Shown: one piece after another, positions 45,437-53,699 of the stretch | How positions within the stretch are numbered: the first letter of the stretch is position 1 | Layout of the letters: every line of letters starts with the position of its first letter | Assembly (NCBI GenBank): GCA_944380185.1 | Contig: CALWGV010000046.1 | Coordinates: forward strand, 1 to 64,000 | From: an uncultured Lachnospiraceae bacterium | GTDB taxonomy: Bacteria; Bacillota; Clostridia; Lachnospirales; Lachnospiraceae | DNA length: 64,000 bases | Direction of reading: 5' to 3' | Translations under genes and position numbers: made by a program | Notes under the pieces: generated by a model | Database searches by the model: none | Told to the model about the DNA's origin: nothing | The model's input: the letters and a program-made list of their open reading frames with translations, nothing else

Positions 45437-45465
45437 TTGTCAAAATCGGTCCCATTGTTTATAAT
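45437..45465 (+). promoter_or_regulatory. Promoter of the VTT-domain gene
   Basis: TTGTCA (45437-45442)-N17-TATAAT (45460-45465), about 43 bp before the ATG at 45508. Confidence 0.8.
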
Positions 45466-45507
45466 AAGTAGAGTTTCCCGTTCACTCCTGCACAGAGAGG
45501 TACCATC

Positions 45508-46203
45508 ATGCCCCATTCACGAAAGAGACTGCGCATCTCCGTCCGCACTCTGGCTCTGCTGCCCTTCATACTGATTCTGACGGCTGCAGCGCTCTTTATG
45601 CTCTCCGGCGGCTCCGTCTCCGTCGACGATATTTTAAATTATACCCCGGGCAATCCCGTCCTGGCTGCCCTGGTTCTGATTCTCCTGTGCAGCCTGAAAA
45701 GCCTGACGGTCTTCTTCCCCATCGTGGCTCTGCTGGTGGCCGGAGGCATCATGTTCCCCACCCCCGCAGCCCTTTTGGTCAACAGTCTGGGCGTCGCCGC
45801 CTGCATCAGTACCCCTTACTGGCTGGGCCGGCTGGCCGGCGCAGATCTGGTGGACCGCATCTTTGACCGCTATCCCAAGCTGGGACAACTAAAGCAATTC
45901 CAGCAGGACAACGATTTCTTTTTCTCTTATATTACCCGCATTGTAGGCATACTGCCCTGCGATATCGTCAGCCTCTACATGGGTGCCGCCAGGATTCCCT
46001 ACCGGGCCTACATCACCGGCGGAATGCTGGGATTTATCCCCTGCATTCTCACCAGCACACTGATCGGGACCAGCGCCAGCGATCCCACTTCCCCCATGTT
46101 CATTCTCTCTGTCGCCTCCAATGTTCTGCTGTCCGTCGGCTCTTCCGCCGGATACTGGGTGTGGCAGCGCCGCAAGAAAAAGCGAGAAAACATCTCCTCC
46201 TGA
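45508..46203 (+). CDS. VTT/DedA-superfamily membrane protein (TVP38/TMEM64 type)
   Basis: This 231-aa protein has an N-terminal helix (ALLPFILILTAAALFML) and the VTT core with the FPIVALLVAGGIMFP motif, the re-entrant loop region and RIVGILPCDIVSLYMGAARI. Length and motifs fit the TVP38/TMEM64 group, related to the DedA lipid scramblases and transporters. AGAGAGG precedes the ATG. It is monocistronic and convergent with the Nudix-CutC gene. The lipid role is inferred from the superfamily. The gap to the next gene (91 bp) shows no clear terminator. Confidence 0.85.
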   Translation: MPHSRKRLRISVRTLALLPFILILTAAALFMLSGGSVSVDDILNYTPGNPVLAALVLILLCSLKSLTVFFPIVALLVAGGIMFPTPAALLVNSLGVAACISTPYWLGRLAGADLVDRIFDRYPKLGQLKQFQQDNDFFFSYITRIVGILPCDIVSLYMGAARIPYRAYITGGMLGFIPCILTSTLIGTSASDPTSPMFILSVASNVLLSVGSSAGYWVWQRRKKKRENISS

Positions 46204-46294
46204 TATTCTCCCGCTTTTCTCACTGATAATACTATTCGTGCCGCTGCTATCTGGCTGCTATTGTCTGACCGCCATTTGCCTGCCGTCTGCAGCG

Positions 46295-47581
46295 TTACTC
46301 CCACAGAGCCGCTCTGGCCTGTTCCACTGCCCCGGCGTCCGTCACCCAGATCTCGTATTCCGACAGCCCCGGCAGCCCCATATTCACTCTGGGATTGCGG
46401 TACTGCATGGCGCTCTGTCTGATTCTTTTCCCTGACATGTGATAACTGAATATACCCGTGCTGCGGCGCAGGCTCCGGATGGCTCCGGCATCAATACCTG
46501 CGCCGGCCATGATTTCCACCGCGCCGGCATGGGCCTGCAGCCGAGCCAGATTTTTCGCTCCCTCCAGGGCGCAGGCACAGCCGCCGGAGGTAAGCACTGT
46601 CCCCACCCCCAGAGCTCTGGCCTGCTTTAGCGCCTCGTCCATATCCCGGCACATATCAAAGGCCCGATGAAGGGTCACCGGCAGTCCGCCCGCCTCCTCC
46701 ATCAGCCGCCCCATCTGCTCTTCGTCCAGCCGTCCATCCGGCGTCAGACAGCCTATGACCAGCGCATCCGCTCCGGCCTGCCTGTACAGAGCCGCCTGCC
46801 TCTTCAGCAGGGCAAACTCCTCCTCGTCATACAAAAAATCGCCGAATCTGGGCCGCAGCAGCACATGAACCGGCAGTCCCGTCTTTTCCTTCACCCGCTC
46901 AAAAAGGGCTATGGACGGCGTCACCCCGCCCACCGGAAGATCGGCGCACAGCTCCAGTCTGTCCGCGCCGCCGGTCCTGGCATTGACCGCCGACTCCACA
47001 GAGTCCACGCACACCTCCAAGATTCTTTTGCCCCGGCCCGTCAGATAACGCTCAAGGGCCGCAAACTCACCGGGATCGATACAGTAGTCCGCCGAACCGG
47101 CCGCCAGCTGCTCCTCCACCTGTCCTGCCGGCTGCCAGATCAGACCGGAAATCTCCTCTCGCTGCCAGGAAAGACCATCCAGGGGAAAATCCGGGCGCAG
47201 CAGATACACGTCGAAAACCTCATGGTTGCGGAAAGGGCAGCCGTGAAAAACGTGTTCCCCTTCCACATAGCGCCGCTCCAGAAAGATCAGATCCTCCGGT
47301 GCAGCCGCAAGTCCCAGCTCCTCCCTCAATTCCCGCACGGCAGCAGAGACAAAATCCTCACCCGCCGTCATGTGACCCGCACAGGAGGTGTCCAGGCATC
47401 CGGGGAAAGAGTCCTTATCCGGTCTGCGCTTCTGCAGAAGCACCTCGTATCCCGACGTCCCCCGCCGGACCACCCAGACATGGGAGGCCCCGTGAACATC
47501 TCCGTCCCGGTGGACAGCCTCCCTTTCCTTGACCCGGCCCAGCTTTTCTCCTCTGGTATTTAACAGCTCAAAATACTCCAT
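46295..47581 (-). CDS. Nudix hydrolase-CutC fusion protein
   Basis: This 428-aa protein joins two domains. Residues 1-170 are a Nudix domain of the IDI/YfcD type with an exact Nudix box (GHMTAGEDF... REELREELGL-type, residues 69-91, key residues G69, E75, R83, E84, E87, E88). Residues about 186-420 are CutC, a TIM-barrel protein once linked to copper tolerance (LEVCVDSVESAVNA, GGADRLELCADL, LHRAFD). CutC is often a stand-alone 240-aa protein. There is no stop or ribosome site between them. It follows trxB by 33 bp. The joint function is unknown. Confidence 0.9.
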   Translation of the reverse strand: MEYFELLNTRGEKLGRVKEREAVHRDGDVHGASHVWVVRRGTSGYEVLLQKRRPDKDSFPGCLDTSCAGHMTAGEDFVSAAVRELREELGLAAAPEDLIFLERRYVEGEHVFHGCPFRNHEVFDVYLLRPDFPLDGLSWQREEISGLIWQPAGQVEEQLAAGSADYCIDPGEFAALERYLTGRGKRILEVCVDSVESAVNARTGGADRLELCADLPVGGVTPSIALFERVKEKTGLPVHVLLRPRFGDFLYDEEEFALLKRQAALYRQAGADALVIGCLTPDGRLDEEQMGRLMEEAGGLPVTLHRAFDMCRDMDEALKQARALGVGTVLTSGGCACALEGAKNLARLQAHAGAVEIMAGAGIDAGAIRSLRRSTGIFSYHMSGKRIRQSAMQYRNPRVNMGLPGLSEYEIWVTDAGAVEQARAALWE

Positions 47582-47614
47582 CCCGCACCGCCTCCGTCGT
47601 CATCCCCGTCCTTA

Positions 47615-48538
47615 TTATCGTCGGCTGCTGTGCAGATAACGCTCCACCGAGGTGACGCAGTTGGCTCCGTCGGCCACCGCCGTCACGATCTGGCGCAGAG
47701 GCTTAGTGCGCACGTCGCCTGCGGCAAACAGCCCCGGCGCAGTCGTCACCCCGTCTTCCCCTGCACGGATATAGCCGCCCTCGTCCAGCTCTGCCAGACC
47801 GGCCACCAGACCGCTGTCCGGCAGAATACCCACGGCCACGAAGATACCGTCCGCCTCCAGACGGCGCTTCTCACCGGTCTTCACATTCTCCACAACCAGT
47901 CCATCCACCAGGTCCTCACCGGTGATTTCACAGGACACGCTGTCCCAGACCATCTCCACGTTCTCCATGGCAAACAGTCTGGCCTGCAGGCTCTTTGCCG
48001 CCCGCAGCTCATCCCTCCGGTGCACGACATAGACCCGGCGGCACATCCTGGCCAGGAAAATAGCGTCCTCCACGGCCACGTCTCCTCCGCCTACCACCAC
48101 CACATCACGGCCGCGGAAAAAAGCGCCGTCACAGGTGGCACAGTAACTGACGCCTCTGCCGGTCAGCTCCTCCTCCCGGTCAAGCCCCAGCTTGCGATGG
48201 GTAGCGCCGGTAGCCACAATCAGCGTCTCCGTCTCATAGGTGTCGGCGGCCCCCGTCAGGCGATAGCCCTCCTGTGTTTTTTCGATCTTCGTTATCTCAT
48301 CGGAGACAAAGGGAACGCCCAGGCCGTCGGCATGCTCCCGGAACTTCATTCCCATATCAAAACCATTGATGCCGGGAAGGCCGGGATAGTTATCCACCTC
48401 ATAGGTGTTGAGCACCTGCCCTCCGGACATGGGGTTTCTCTCGATTACCAGCACATCCAGCTCCGCCCGGCGGGCATAGATCGCCGCTGACAGTCCGGCC
48501 GGTCCGCTGCCCAGAATAATCAGTTCTTTTTTTTCCAT
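47615..48538 (-). CDS. trxB: Thioredoxin-disulfide reductase
   Basis: This 307-aa flavoprotein has the FAD motif GSGPAGLSAA (residues 10-19), the redox-active disulfide CATC (Cys133, Cys136), the NADPH motif GGGDVAVEDA (150-159) and the C-terminal GLFAAGDVRTKPLRQI. It recycles thioredoxin with NADPH in the cytoplasm. It is the first gene of a pair with Nudix-CutC. No thioredoxin gene is adjacent. Confidence 0.97.
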   Translation of the reverse strand: MEKKELIILGSGPAGLSAAIYARRAELDVLVIERNPMSGGQVLNTYEVDNYPGLPGINGFDMGMKFREHADGLGVPFVSDEITKIEKTQEGYRLTGAADTYETETLIVATGATHRKLGLDREEELTGRGVSYCATCDGAFFRGRDVVVVGGGDVAVEDAIFLARMCRRVYVVHRRDELRAAKSLQARLFAMENVEMVWDSVSCEITGEDLVDGLVVENVKTGEKRRLEADGIFVAVGILPDSGLVAGLAELDEGGYIRAGEDGVTTAPGLFAAGDVRTKPLRQIVTAVADGANCVTSVERYLHSSRR

Positions 48539-48716
48539 ATTTTTTGTTTCTCCTTTTTCTTATCGTTCACATCCATCGGATTAACCATGGACAAAATCCG
48601 TCTGTCATGGCTATAATAGAAAAAACGGCAGATTCATCTATCGTTTCGCTAAAGACAACACCTTTAGTATAACACATTACTTCTGTTTCGAATACAGCAT
48701 AAAGAGAGGAAATCCA

Positions 48717-49445
48717 ATGAAAAAAACAGCAGTGATCACAGGGGCCAGCCGCGGTATCGGCAGGGCAGCGGCCCTTCTCTTCGCCCAATACGGCTGTAAT
48801 CTGGCCCTTTGCTGCCGCAAAAACAGCGATCTTCTGCAAGAAACCGCCGAGGAGGCCAGGAATCTGGGCGCATCCTGTCTGACTTATACCGGCGACATGG
48901 GAGACCCCGACTGCTGCGCCGCATTTTTCGGCCAAATCGACCGCACCTTCCCTGCGGTGGATATTCTAATCAACAATGCCGGCATATCCATCACCGGCCT
49001 TTTTCAGGATATGAGCCGGGAGCAGTGGCAGCAGATTCTGTCCTCCAACTTAAGCTCCGTCTTTTACCTGAGCCAGCAGGCCGTGCGGCGGATGCTTACC
49101 CGGCATCGGGGCTGCATTGTCAACGTATCTTCCGTATGGGGCAATGTGGGCGCCTCCTGTGAGGTGGCCTATTCTACGGTAAAAGGCGGAATCAACAGCA
49201 TGACCCGGGCCCTCGCCAAGGAGCTGGCCCCCTCCGGCATTCGGGTAAACGCGGCGGCCTTCGGCGCCATCGACACCGATATGAACCGCTTTCTGAGCGC
49301 AGAGGAAAGCCGCGTTCTGTGCCAGGAAATCCCCATGGGCCGCATGGGCACGCCCCAGGAGGCCGCCCTCCTGCTGTGGCAGCTGTGCGAAAGCCCCGAT
49401 TATCTGACCGGCCAGATCGTCACCATGGACGGCGGCTGGATCTGA
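48717..49445 (+). CDS. Short-chain dehydrogenase/reductase, FabG or EF-P-aminopentanone-reductase type
   Basis: This 242-aa SDR has the cofactor motif TGASRGIG, the NNAG motif (LINNAGIS), and the catalytic Ser-Tyr-Lys (VNVSSVWGN..., then AYSTVKGG). The C-terminal PMGRMGTPQEAA and TGQIVTMDGGW are typical. FabG and the YmfI/EfpI reductase that modifies EF-P look alike at this level; no fab genes are nearby, so the EF-P role is possible but open. GAGAGG is ahead of the ATG. Its 3' end overlaps the convergent marR gene by 26 nt. Confidence 0.88.
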   Translation: MKKTAVITGASRGIGRAAALLFAQYGCNLALCCRKNSDLLQETAEEARNLGASCLTYTGDMGDPDCCAAFFGQIDRTFPAVDILINNAGISITGLFQDMSREQWQQILSSNLSSVFYLSQQAVRRMLTRHRGCIVNVSSVWGNVGASCEVAYSTVKGGINSMTRALAKELAPSGIRVNAAAFGAIDTDMNRFLSAEESRVLCQEIPMGRMGTPQEAALLLWQLCESPDYLTGQIVTMDGGWI

Positions 49446-49947
49446 CCTCATCGTCCGCCAGATTTTCGATCATCCGCTCCAGCCCCTTTTCCATCTGCTC
49501 TCTCTCCTCGGGCGAAAAGCCCTCCCAGAGGCGGGCATCCAGCCCGCAGAAGGCATCCGTCACCTGTCTCGCCTTATCTGTCCCCAGGTCGGTCAGGACA
49601 ATCCGAAAGGACCGGCGTCTCTGGGGATTGACCTGCCGGGTGAGCAGTCCTGCCTCCTCCATCCGGTCGAGGACGCGGGACATGGTGGTCACATCCAGAC
49701 CGCAGCGGTCGGCAAGCTGGCGCTGGGACATGGGGCCGTATTTCAGGAGAGCCCGCAGGATGCGGGGCTGCCCCTGACCGGGCGTCAGCCCCAGCTGCAG
49801 GAAAAATGGCTGCATCAGCCGGCGTCTGGCATACTCCAATCGCCACAGACTTACCACAATCTCTTTCTCATCATCCTTTCCCTCATTCTTTTTCTCCCTT
49901 TTTCTCTCGTCTTTTTCCTCGTTTTTTCTGTCATTTTTCTCATCCAT
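49420..49947 (-). CDS. MarR-family transcriptional regulator
   Basis: This protein of about 175 aa has a Lys/Glu/Asp-rich tail of about 30 residues at its N-terminus. The MarR winged helix follows: LTPGQGQPRILRALLKYGP, QRQLADRCGLDVTTMSRVL and the wing LTRQVNPQRRRSFRIVLTDL. I use the ATG at 49947; a GTG at 49959 overlapping the ABC stop is the alternative. It is the last gene of the ABC exporter operon, although MarR genes usually come first. It probably represses that operon through the repeats at 53600-53629. Confidence 0.88.
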   Translation of the reverse strand: MDEKNDRKNEEKDERKREKKNEGKDDEKEIVVSLWRLEYARRRLMQPFFLQLGLTPGQGQPRILRALLKYGPMSQRQLADRCGLDVTTMSRVLDRMEEAGLLTRQVNPQRRRSFRIVLTDLGTDKARQVTDAFCGLDARLWEGFSPEEREQMEKGLERMIENLADDEVRSSRRPW

Positions 49948-49955
49948 GGTCTTTC

Positions 49956-51803
49956 TCACTCCAATTCATACTGGCCCATGTAGAGCTGGTAGTAGCGCCC
50001 TTTTTGCGCCAGCAGCTCCTCGTGACTGCCTCTCTCGATGATCGTTCCTTTTTCCAGCACCATAATAGCCTTGGAATTGCGCACGGTGGACAGGCGGTGG
50101 GCGATGACGAAAACGGTGCGGTTTTCCATCAGGGCGTCCATTCCCTTTTCAATGAGCCGCTCCGTCCTTGTATCGATGGAGCTGGTGGCCTCGTCCAGGA
50201 TCAATACAGGGGGCTGGGATATGGCCGCCCTGGCAATGGCTAAAAGCTGCCTCTGTCCCTGGGACAGGTTGCTGCCGTCGCCGTAGAGCATCGTATTGTA
50301 CCCCTCCGGCAGACGGCGGATAAAGGAGTCCGCGTTGGCGACCCGGGCCGCCTCCCGCACCTCCTCGTCGGTGGCTCCCAGTCGTCCGTAGCGGATATTG
50401 TCTGCGATGGTGCCGGTGAACAGATGGGTATCCTGAATCACCATGGACAGGGATTTGCGCAGGTCCTTTTTACGGATCTGGCGGATGTCGATGCCGTCGT
50501 AGGTGATCGTCCCGCCCTGGATCTCATAGAAACGGTTGACCAGATTGATGATCGTGGTCTTGCCGGCCCCGGTGGAGCCCACAAAGGCGATCTTCTGTCC
50601 CGGCTTAGCGTAGAGGCTGATGCCGTTTAGCACCTTTTTATCCGAGGTGTAGCCAAAGACCACCTGGTCGAAGCGCACATCGCCCCGCAGCGGGATCAGC
50701 GTCCCATCCTCCATCTTCCAGGCGAAGGAGCCTGTGTAAGAGGGCTGTTCCACGAGACTGCCGTCCTCCTTCTCGGCGACGTGACAGAAGGTGATCCTGC
50801 CCTCGTCGATCTCCGGCTCCTCGTCCATCATCTCGAAGATCCGCTCCGCGCCGGAGAGGGCCGCCAGGATGAAATTCACCTGGTTGGTAAACTGATTGAG
50901 CGGCATGGCGCTCTGGCGCACATAAACCAGATAGGCCGAGAGGCTGCCCAGATCACACAGGCCGGCCAGGGTAAAGAGACCGCCCACGCAGGCGGATACC
51001 GCATAATTGGCGTAGGAGAGGCTTACGTTGGCCGGCACCATCATTCCCGCATGACTCAGAGCTCCGGTGGAAGCTTTGCGCAGGTTCTCATTGAGACGGC
51101 AGAACTCGGCAAAATCCGCATCCTCATGGTTGAACACCTTCTCCACCTTCTGACCGCTGACCATCTCCTCCACGAAACCGTTTATTTTGCCCAGCTCCAG
51201 CTGTTGCTGGGTAAAGAACCTTTTGCTTCGCACGCTGCTGAATTTGATAAAGGCAAACATGACCGCCAGGAAGAAAAATACGATCAGGGACAGCTGGAAG
51301 TTCAGCACCACCAGCATGACAATGGTTCCCACCAGGGTGATAAAGCTCTGGATGATCATCGTAAAGCTGTTGTTCAGCGCCTCCTGGAGCGTATCCACGT
51401 CGTTGGTAAAGCGGCTCATCAGCTCCCCGTGGGTGTGGGCGTCAAAATATTTCAGAGGCAGGGTCTGCACATGGCAGAACAGATCCTGGCGGATCTCGGT
51501 GATCACCTTCTGAGCGGTCTTTACCATCAGCTGCGAATAGCCCAACGAGGCCAGCACGCCGCACAGATACATGATCCCCATGCCGATGAGAGCGCGGATC
51601 AGCCCTGCCGCATCCCCCGGCAGAATATAATCGTTGATGATGGGCTTCAGCAGATAGGTTCCCATGATATTGGCTCCGGTGCTGATGAAAACCAGCACGG
51701 TCACCAGCAAAAGCAGCCACTTGTGAAAGCCCAGATAGTGGAGCAGCTTTTTGAAGGCCTTCTTCGTATCCTTAGGCCGTTTGTATCCCATATATCTCGC
51801 CAT
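49956..51803 (-). CDS. Heterodimeric ABC exporter subunit with canonical ATP site
   Basis: This 615-aa half-transporter has six membrane helices (about residues 25-330) and an ATPase domain with Walker A GSTGAGKTTI, Q-loop MVIQDTHLF, signature LSQGQRQLLAIARA and Walker B VLILDEATSSID with the catalytic Glu. An extra segment of about 45 residues lies between the membrane and ATPase parts (about 345-390). Its start overlaps the stop of the partner gene. It resembles the canonical half of BmrCD/TM287-288 type exporters. The substrate is unknown. Confidence 0.93.
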   Translation of the reverse strand: MARYMGYKRPKDTKKAFKKLLHYLGFHKWLLLLVTVLVFISTGANIMGTYLLKPIINDYILPGDAAGLIRALIGMGIMYLCGVLASLGYSQLMVKTAQKVITEIRQDLFCHVQTLPLKYFDAHTHGELMSRFTNDVDTLQEALNNSFTMIIQSFITLVGTIVMLVVLNFQLSLIVFFFLAVMFAFIKFSSVRSKRFFTQQQLELGKINGFVEEMVSGQKVEKVFNHEDADFAEFCRLNENLRKASTGALSHAGMMVPANVSLSYANYAVSACVGGLFTLAGLCDLGSLSAYLVYVRQSAMPLNQFTNQVNFILAALSGAERIFEMMDEEPEIDEGRITFCHVAEKEDGSLVEQPSYTGSFAWKMEDGTLIPLRGDVRFDQVVFGYTSDKKVLNGISLYAKPGQKIAFVGSTGAGKTTIINLVNRFYEIQGGTITYDGIDIRQIRKKDLRKSLSMVIQDTHLFTGTIADNIRYGRLGATDEEVREAARVANADSFIRRLPEGYNTMLYGDGSNLSQGQRQLLAIARAAISQPPVLILDEATSSIDTRTERLIEKGMDALMENRTVFVIAHRLSTVRNSKAIMVLEKGTIIERGSHEELLAQKGRYYQLYMGQYELE

Positions 51804-53530
51804 TACAGATCCGCTCCTTCCTTCTGTGATTCGTAGATTTCCTGATAGATGGAATTGTTCTGCAGAAGTTCCTTATGGGTGCCGATGCCCTTGATCCGTC
51901 CATCGTCCAGGATCACGATCTGATCCGCATCCCGCACCGAGGAAATGCGCTGGGCGATGATGATCTTGGTCATATCCGGCAGCTTCTCCCGGAGCATACC
52001 CCGGATCTTTGCCTCCGTGGCCGTATCCACGGCACTGGTGGAATCATCCAGAATCAGCACCTTGGGTTTCTTTAACACAGCCCGGGCGATACACAGCCTC
52101 TGCTTCTGCCCGCCGGAGACATTGACGCCGCCCTGTCCCATCTCCGTGTCATAGCCATTTTCCAGGCGGTCAATAAACTCGTCGGCACAGGCGATGCGGC
52201 AGGCCTCCTCGATCTCCTCATCGGTGGCGTCTGCCTTGCCCCAGCGCAGGTTGTCCCGCAAGGTACCGGAAAAGAGGGTGTTTTTCTGCAGCACCATGGC
52301 GATGGAATCCCGGAGCCCTTCCATCGGATAATGCTTCACCGGAATGCCGTCGATCCGTATCTCTCCCTCGGTCACATCGTAGAGGCGGGGAATCAGCTGC
52401 ACCAGCGTAGACTTGGCCGAGCCGGTCTGTCCGATAATGCCCACGGTCTGCCCCGCCCCGATGGTCAGGGAAATATCGCTGAGGACATATTCCTCGGCTT
52501 CTTTTTTGTATTTAAACCAGACGTGATCAAAGACGATCTCGCCTCTCTTTACCTGGATATCCTGAGCCTCATCGTCGGTCAGATCGATCTTTTCATCCAT
52601 CACCTCCAGGATGCGGGCCCCTGAGGTCAGGGATCGGGTCAGCATCATAAAGACGTTGGAGATCATCATCAGAGAGTTTAAGATCTGCAGCACGTAGCTG
52701 AGAAAACCGGTCAGGGCCCCCACCTCCATGCCGCCCAGCTGGATCTTGCGCCCGCCGAACCACAACAGGCTCAGAATCGTGCCGTACATCACCAGCTGCA
52801 TGGCCGGCATATTCAGGGCAGCCAGCCGAAAGGCAGTCTCCGACTGGGTCTTCAGATTGGTATTGACCTTTTCAAATTTTTCTTCCTCATACTCCCCCCG
52901 CACATAGGCCTTCACCACGCGGATGGCCGTCAGATTCTCCTGGATAATCCGGTTGACCAGATCGATGGCCGTCTGCATCTTCTGATACAAAGGCCGCACA
53001 TGACTGACGATGAGAAAGAGCATGATCCCCAGTACCGGCAGGGCGATCAGGAAGACCACTGCCAGCTCCCCATTGATGGAAAATGCCATGGCCGTGGCAA
53101 TCACCAGCATGAAGGGACCGCGGCAGGCAGGCCGCATGCCGCTGGAGATGGAATTTTGAATATTGGTCACATCGCTGGTCAGCCTCGTCACCAGGGATGA
53201 GACACGGAAATGATCGATATTGGCAAAGGAAAAGGACTGGAGCTTTCGGTACTCCTCCTTGCGGAGCTCCGCGCCCAGTCCCTGCCCTGCCAGAGCCGAG
53301 AAGCGGGCGCTGCCGATTCCCAGCACCAGCGCACCCAGGGCACAGCCCACCATCAGCACGCCCTGCCGGAATATATACGCCCGGTCGCCGTTTGCCACCC
53401 CTACATCGACGATATCCGCCATGATGAGGGGAATGATGATTTCAAAAAAAGATTCCGCCAGTATGCAGAATACCGCCAGAATGGCATACTTTTTGTACTG
53501 GTGGAAGTATGAGAAGATCCGTCTGATCAT
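51803..53530 (-). CDS. Heterodimeric ABC exporter subunit with degenerate catalytic Glu
   Basis: This 575-aa half-transporter has Walker A GQTGSAKST, signature VSGGQKQRLCIARAV and Walker B VLILDDSTSAVD, where Asp replaces the catalytic Glu, the mark of the non-hydrolysing site in heterodimeric exporters. I begin it at the ATG at 53530, after GGAGGGAA. The frame is open further upstream, but that would pass over the promoter and repeats. It is the first gene of the three-gene exporter/MarR operon. Confidence 0.93.
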   Translation of the reverse strand: MIRRIFSYFHQYKKYAILAVFCILAESFFEIIIPLIMADIVDVGVANGDRAYIFRQGVLMVGCALGALVLGIGSARFSALAGQGLGAELRKEEYRKLQSFSFANIDHFRVSSLVTRLTSDVTNIQNSISSGMRPACRGPFMLVIATAMAFSINGELAVVFLIALPVLGIMLFLIVSHVRPLYQKMQTAIDLVNRIIQENLTAIRVVKAYVRGEYEEEKFEKVNTNLKTQSETAFRLAALNMPAMQLVMYGTILSLLWFGGRKIQLGGMEVGALTGFLSYVLQILNSLMMISNVFMMLTRSLTSGARILEVMDEKIDLTDDEAQDIQVKRGEIVFDHVWFKYKKEAEEYVLSDISLTIGAGQTVGIIGQTGSAKSTLVQLIPRLYDVTEGEIRIDGIPVKHYPMEGLRDSIAMVLQKNTLFSGTLRDNLRWGKADATDEEIEEACRIACADEFIDRLENGYDTEMGQGGVNVSGGQKQRLCIARAVLKKPKVLILDDSTSAVDTATEAKIRGMLREKLPDMTKIIIAQRISSVRDADQIVILDDGRIKGIGTHKELLQNNSIYQEIYESQKEGADL

Positions 53531-53599
53531 GGTAGTGAGATTCCCTCCCTTTCCTGCTGTTTTCTGCCAAACAGTCATCCGGCTGCAATTATCGCAGAA

Positions 53600-53649
53600 G
53601 CAACTGTTGTATCTGCAACTATTGTATGCGCATAATTTCCGTTTGTCAA
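53600..53649 (-). promoter_or_regulatory. Exporter operon promoter with tandem repeat operator
   Basis: On the minus strand TTGACA (53644-53649)-N17-TACAAT (53621-53626). On the plus strand two adjacent 15-bp direct repeats, GCAACTGTTGTATCT (53600-53614) and GCAACTATTGTATGC (53615-53629), cover the -10 and the start region. The first has the dyad CAAC-T-GTTG. They are likely MarR sites. Confidence 0.65.
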
Positions 53650-53699
53650 TAGTCTTGGCAGGCAGAAGGGAAAAGTCTGCCATAATTAAACGCGATGAT

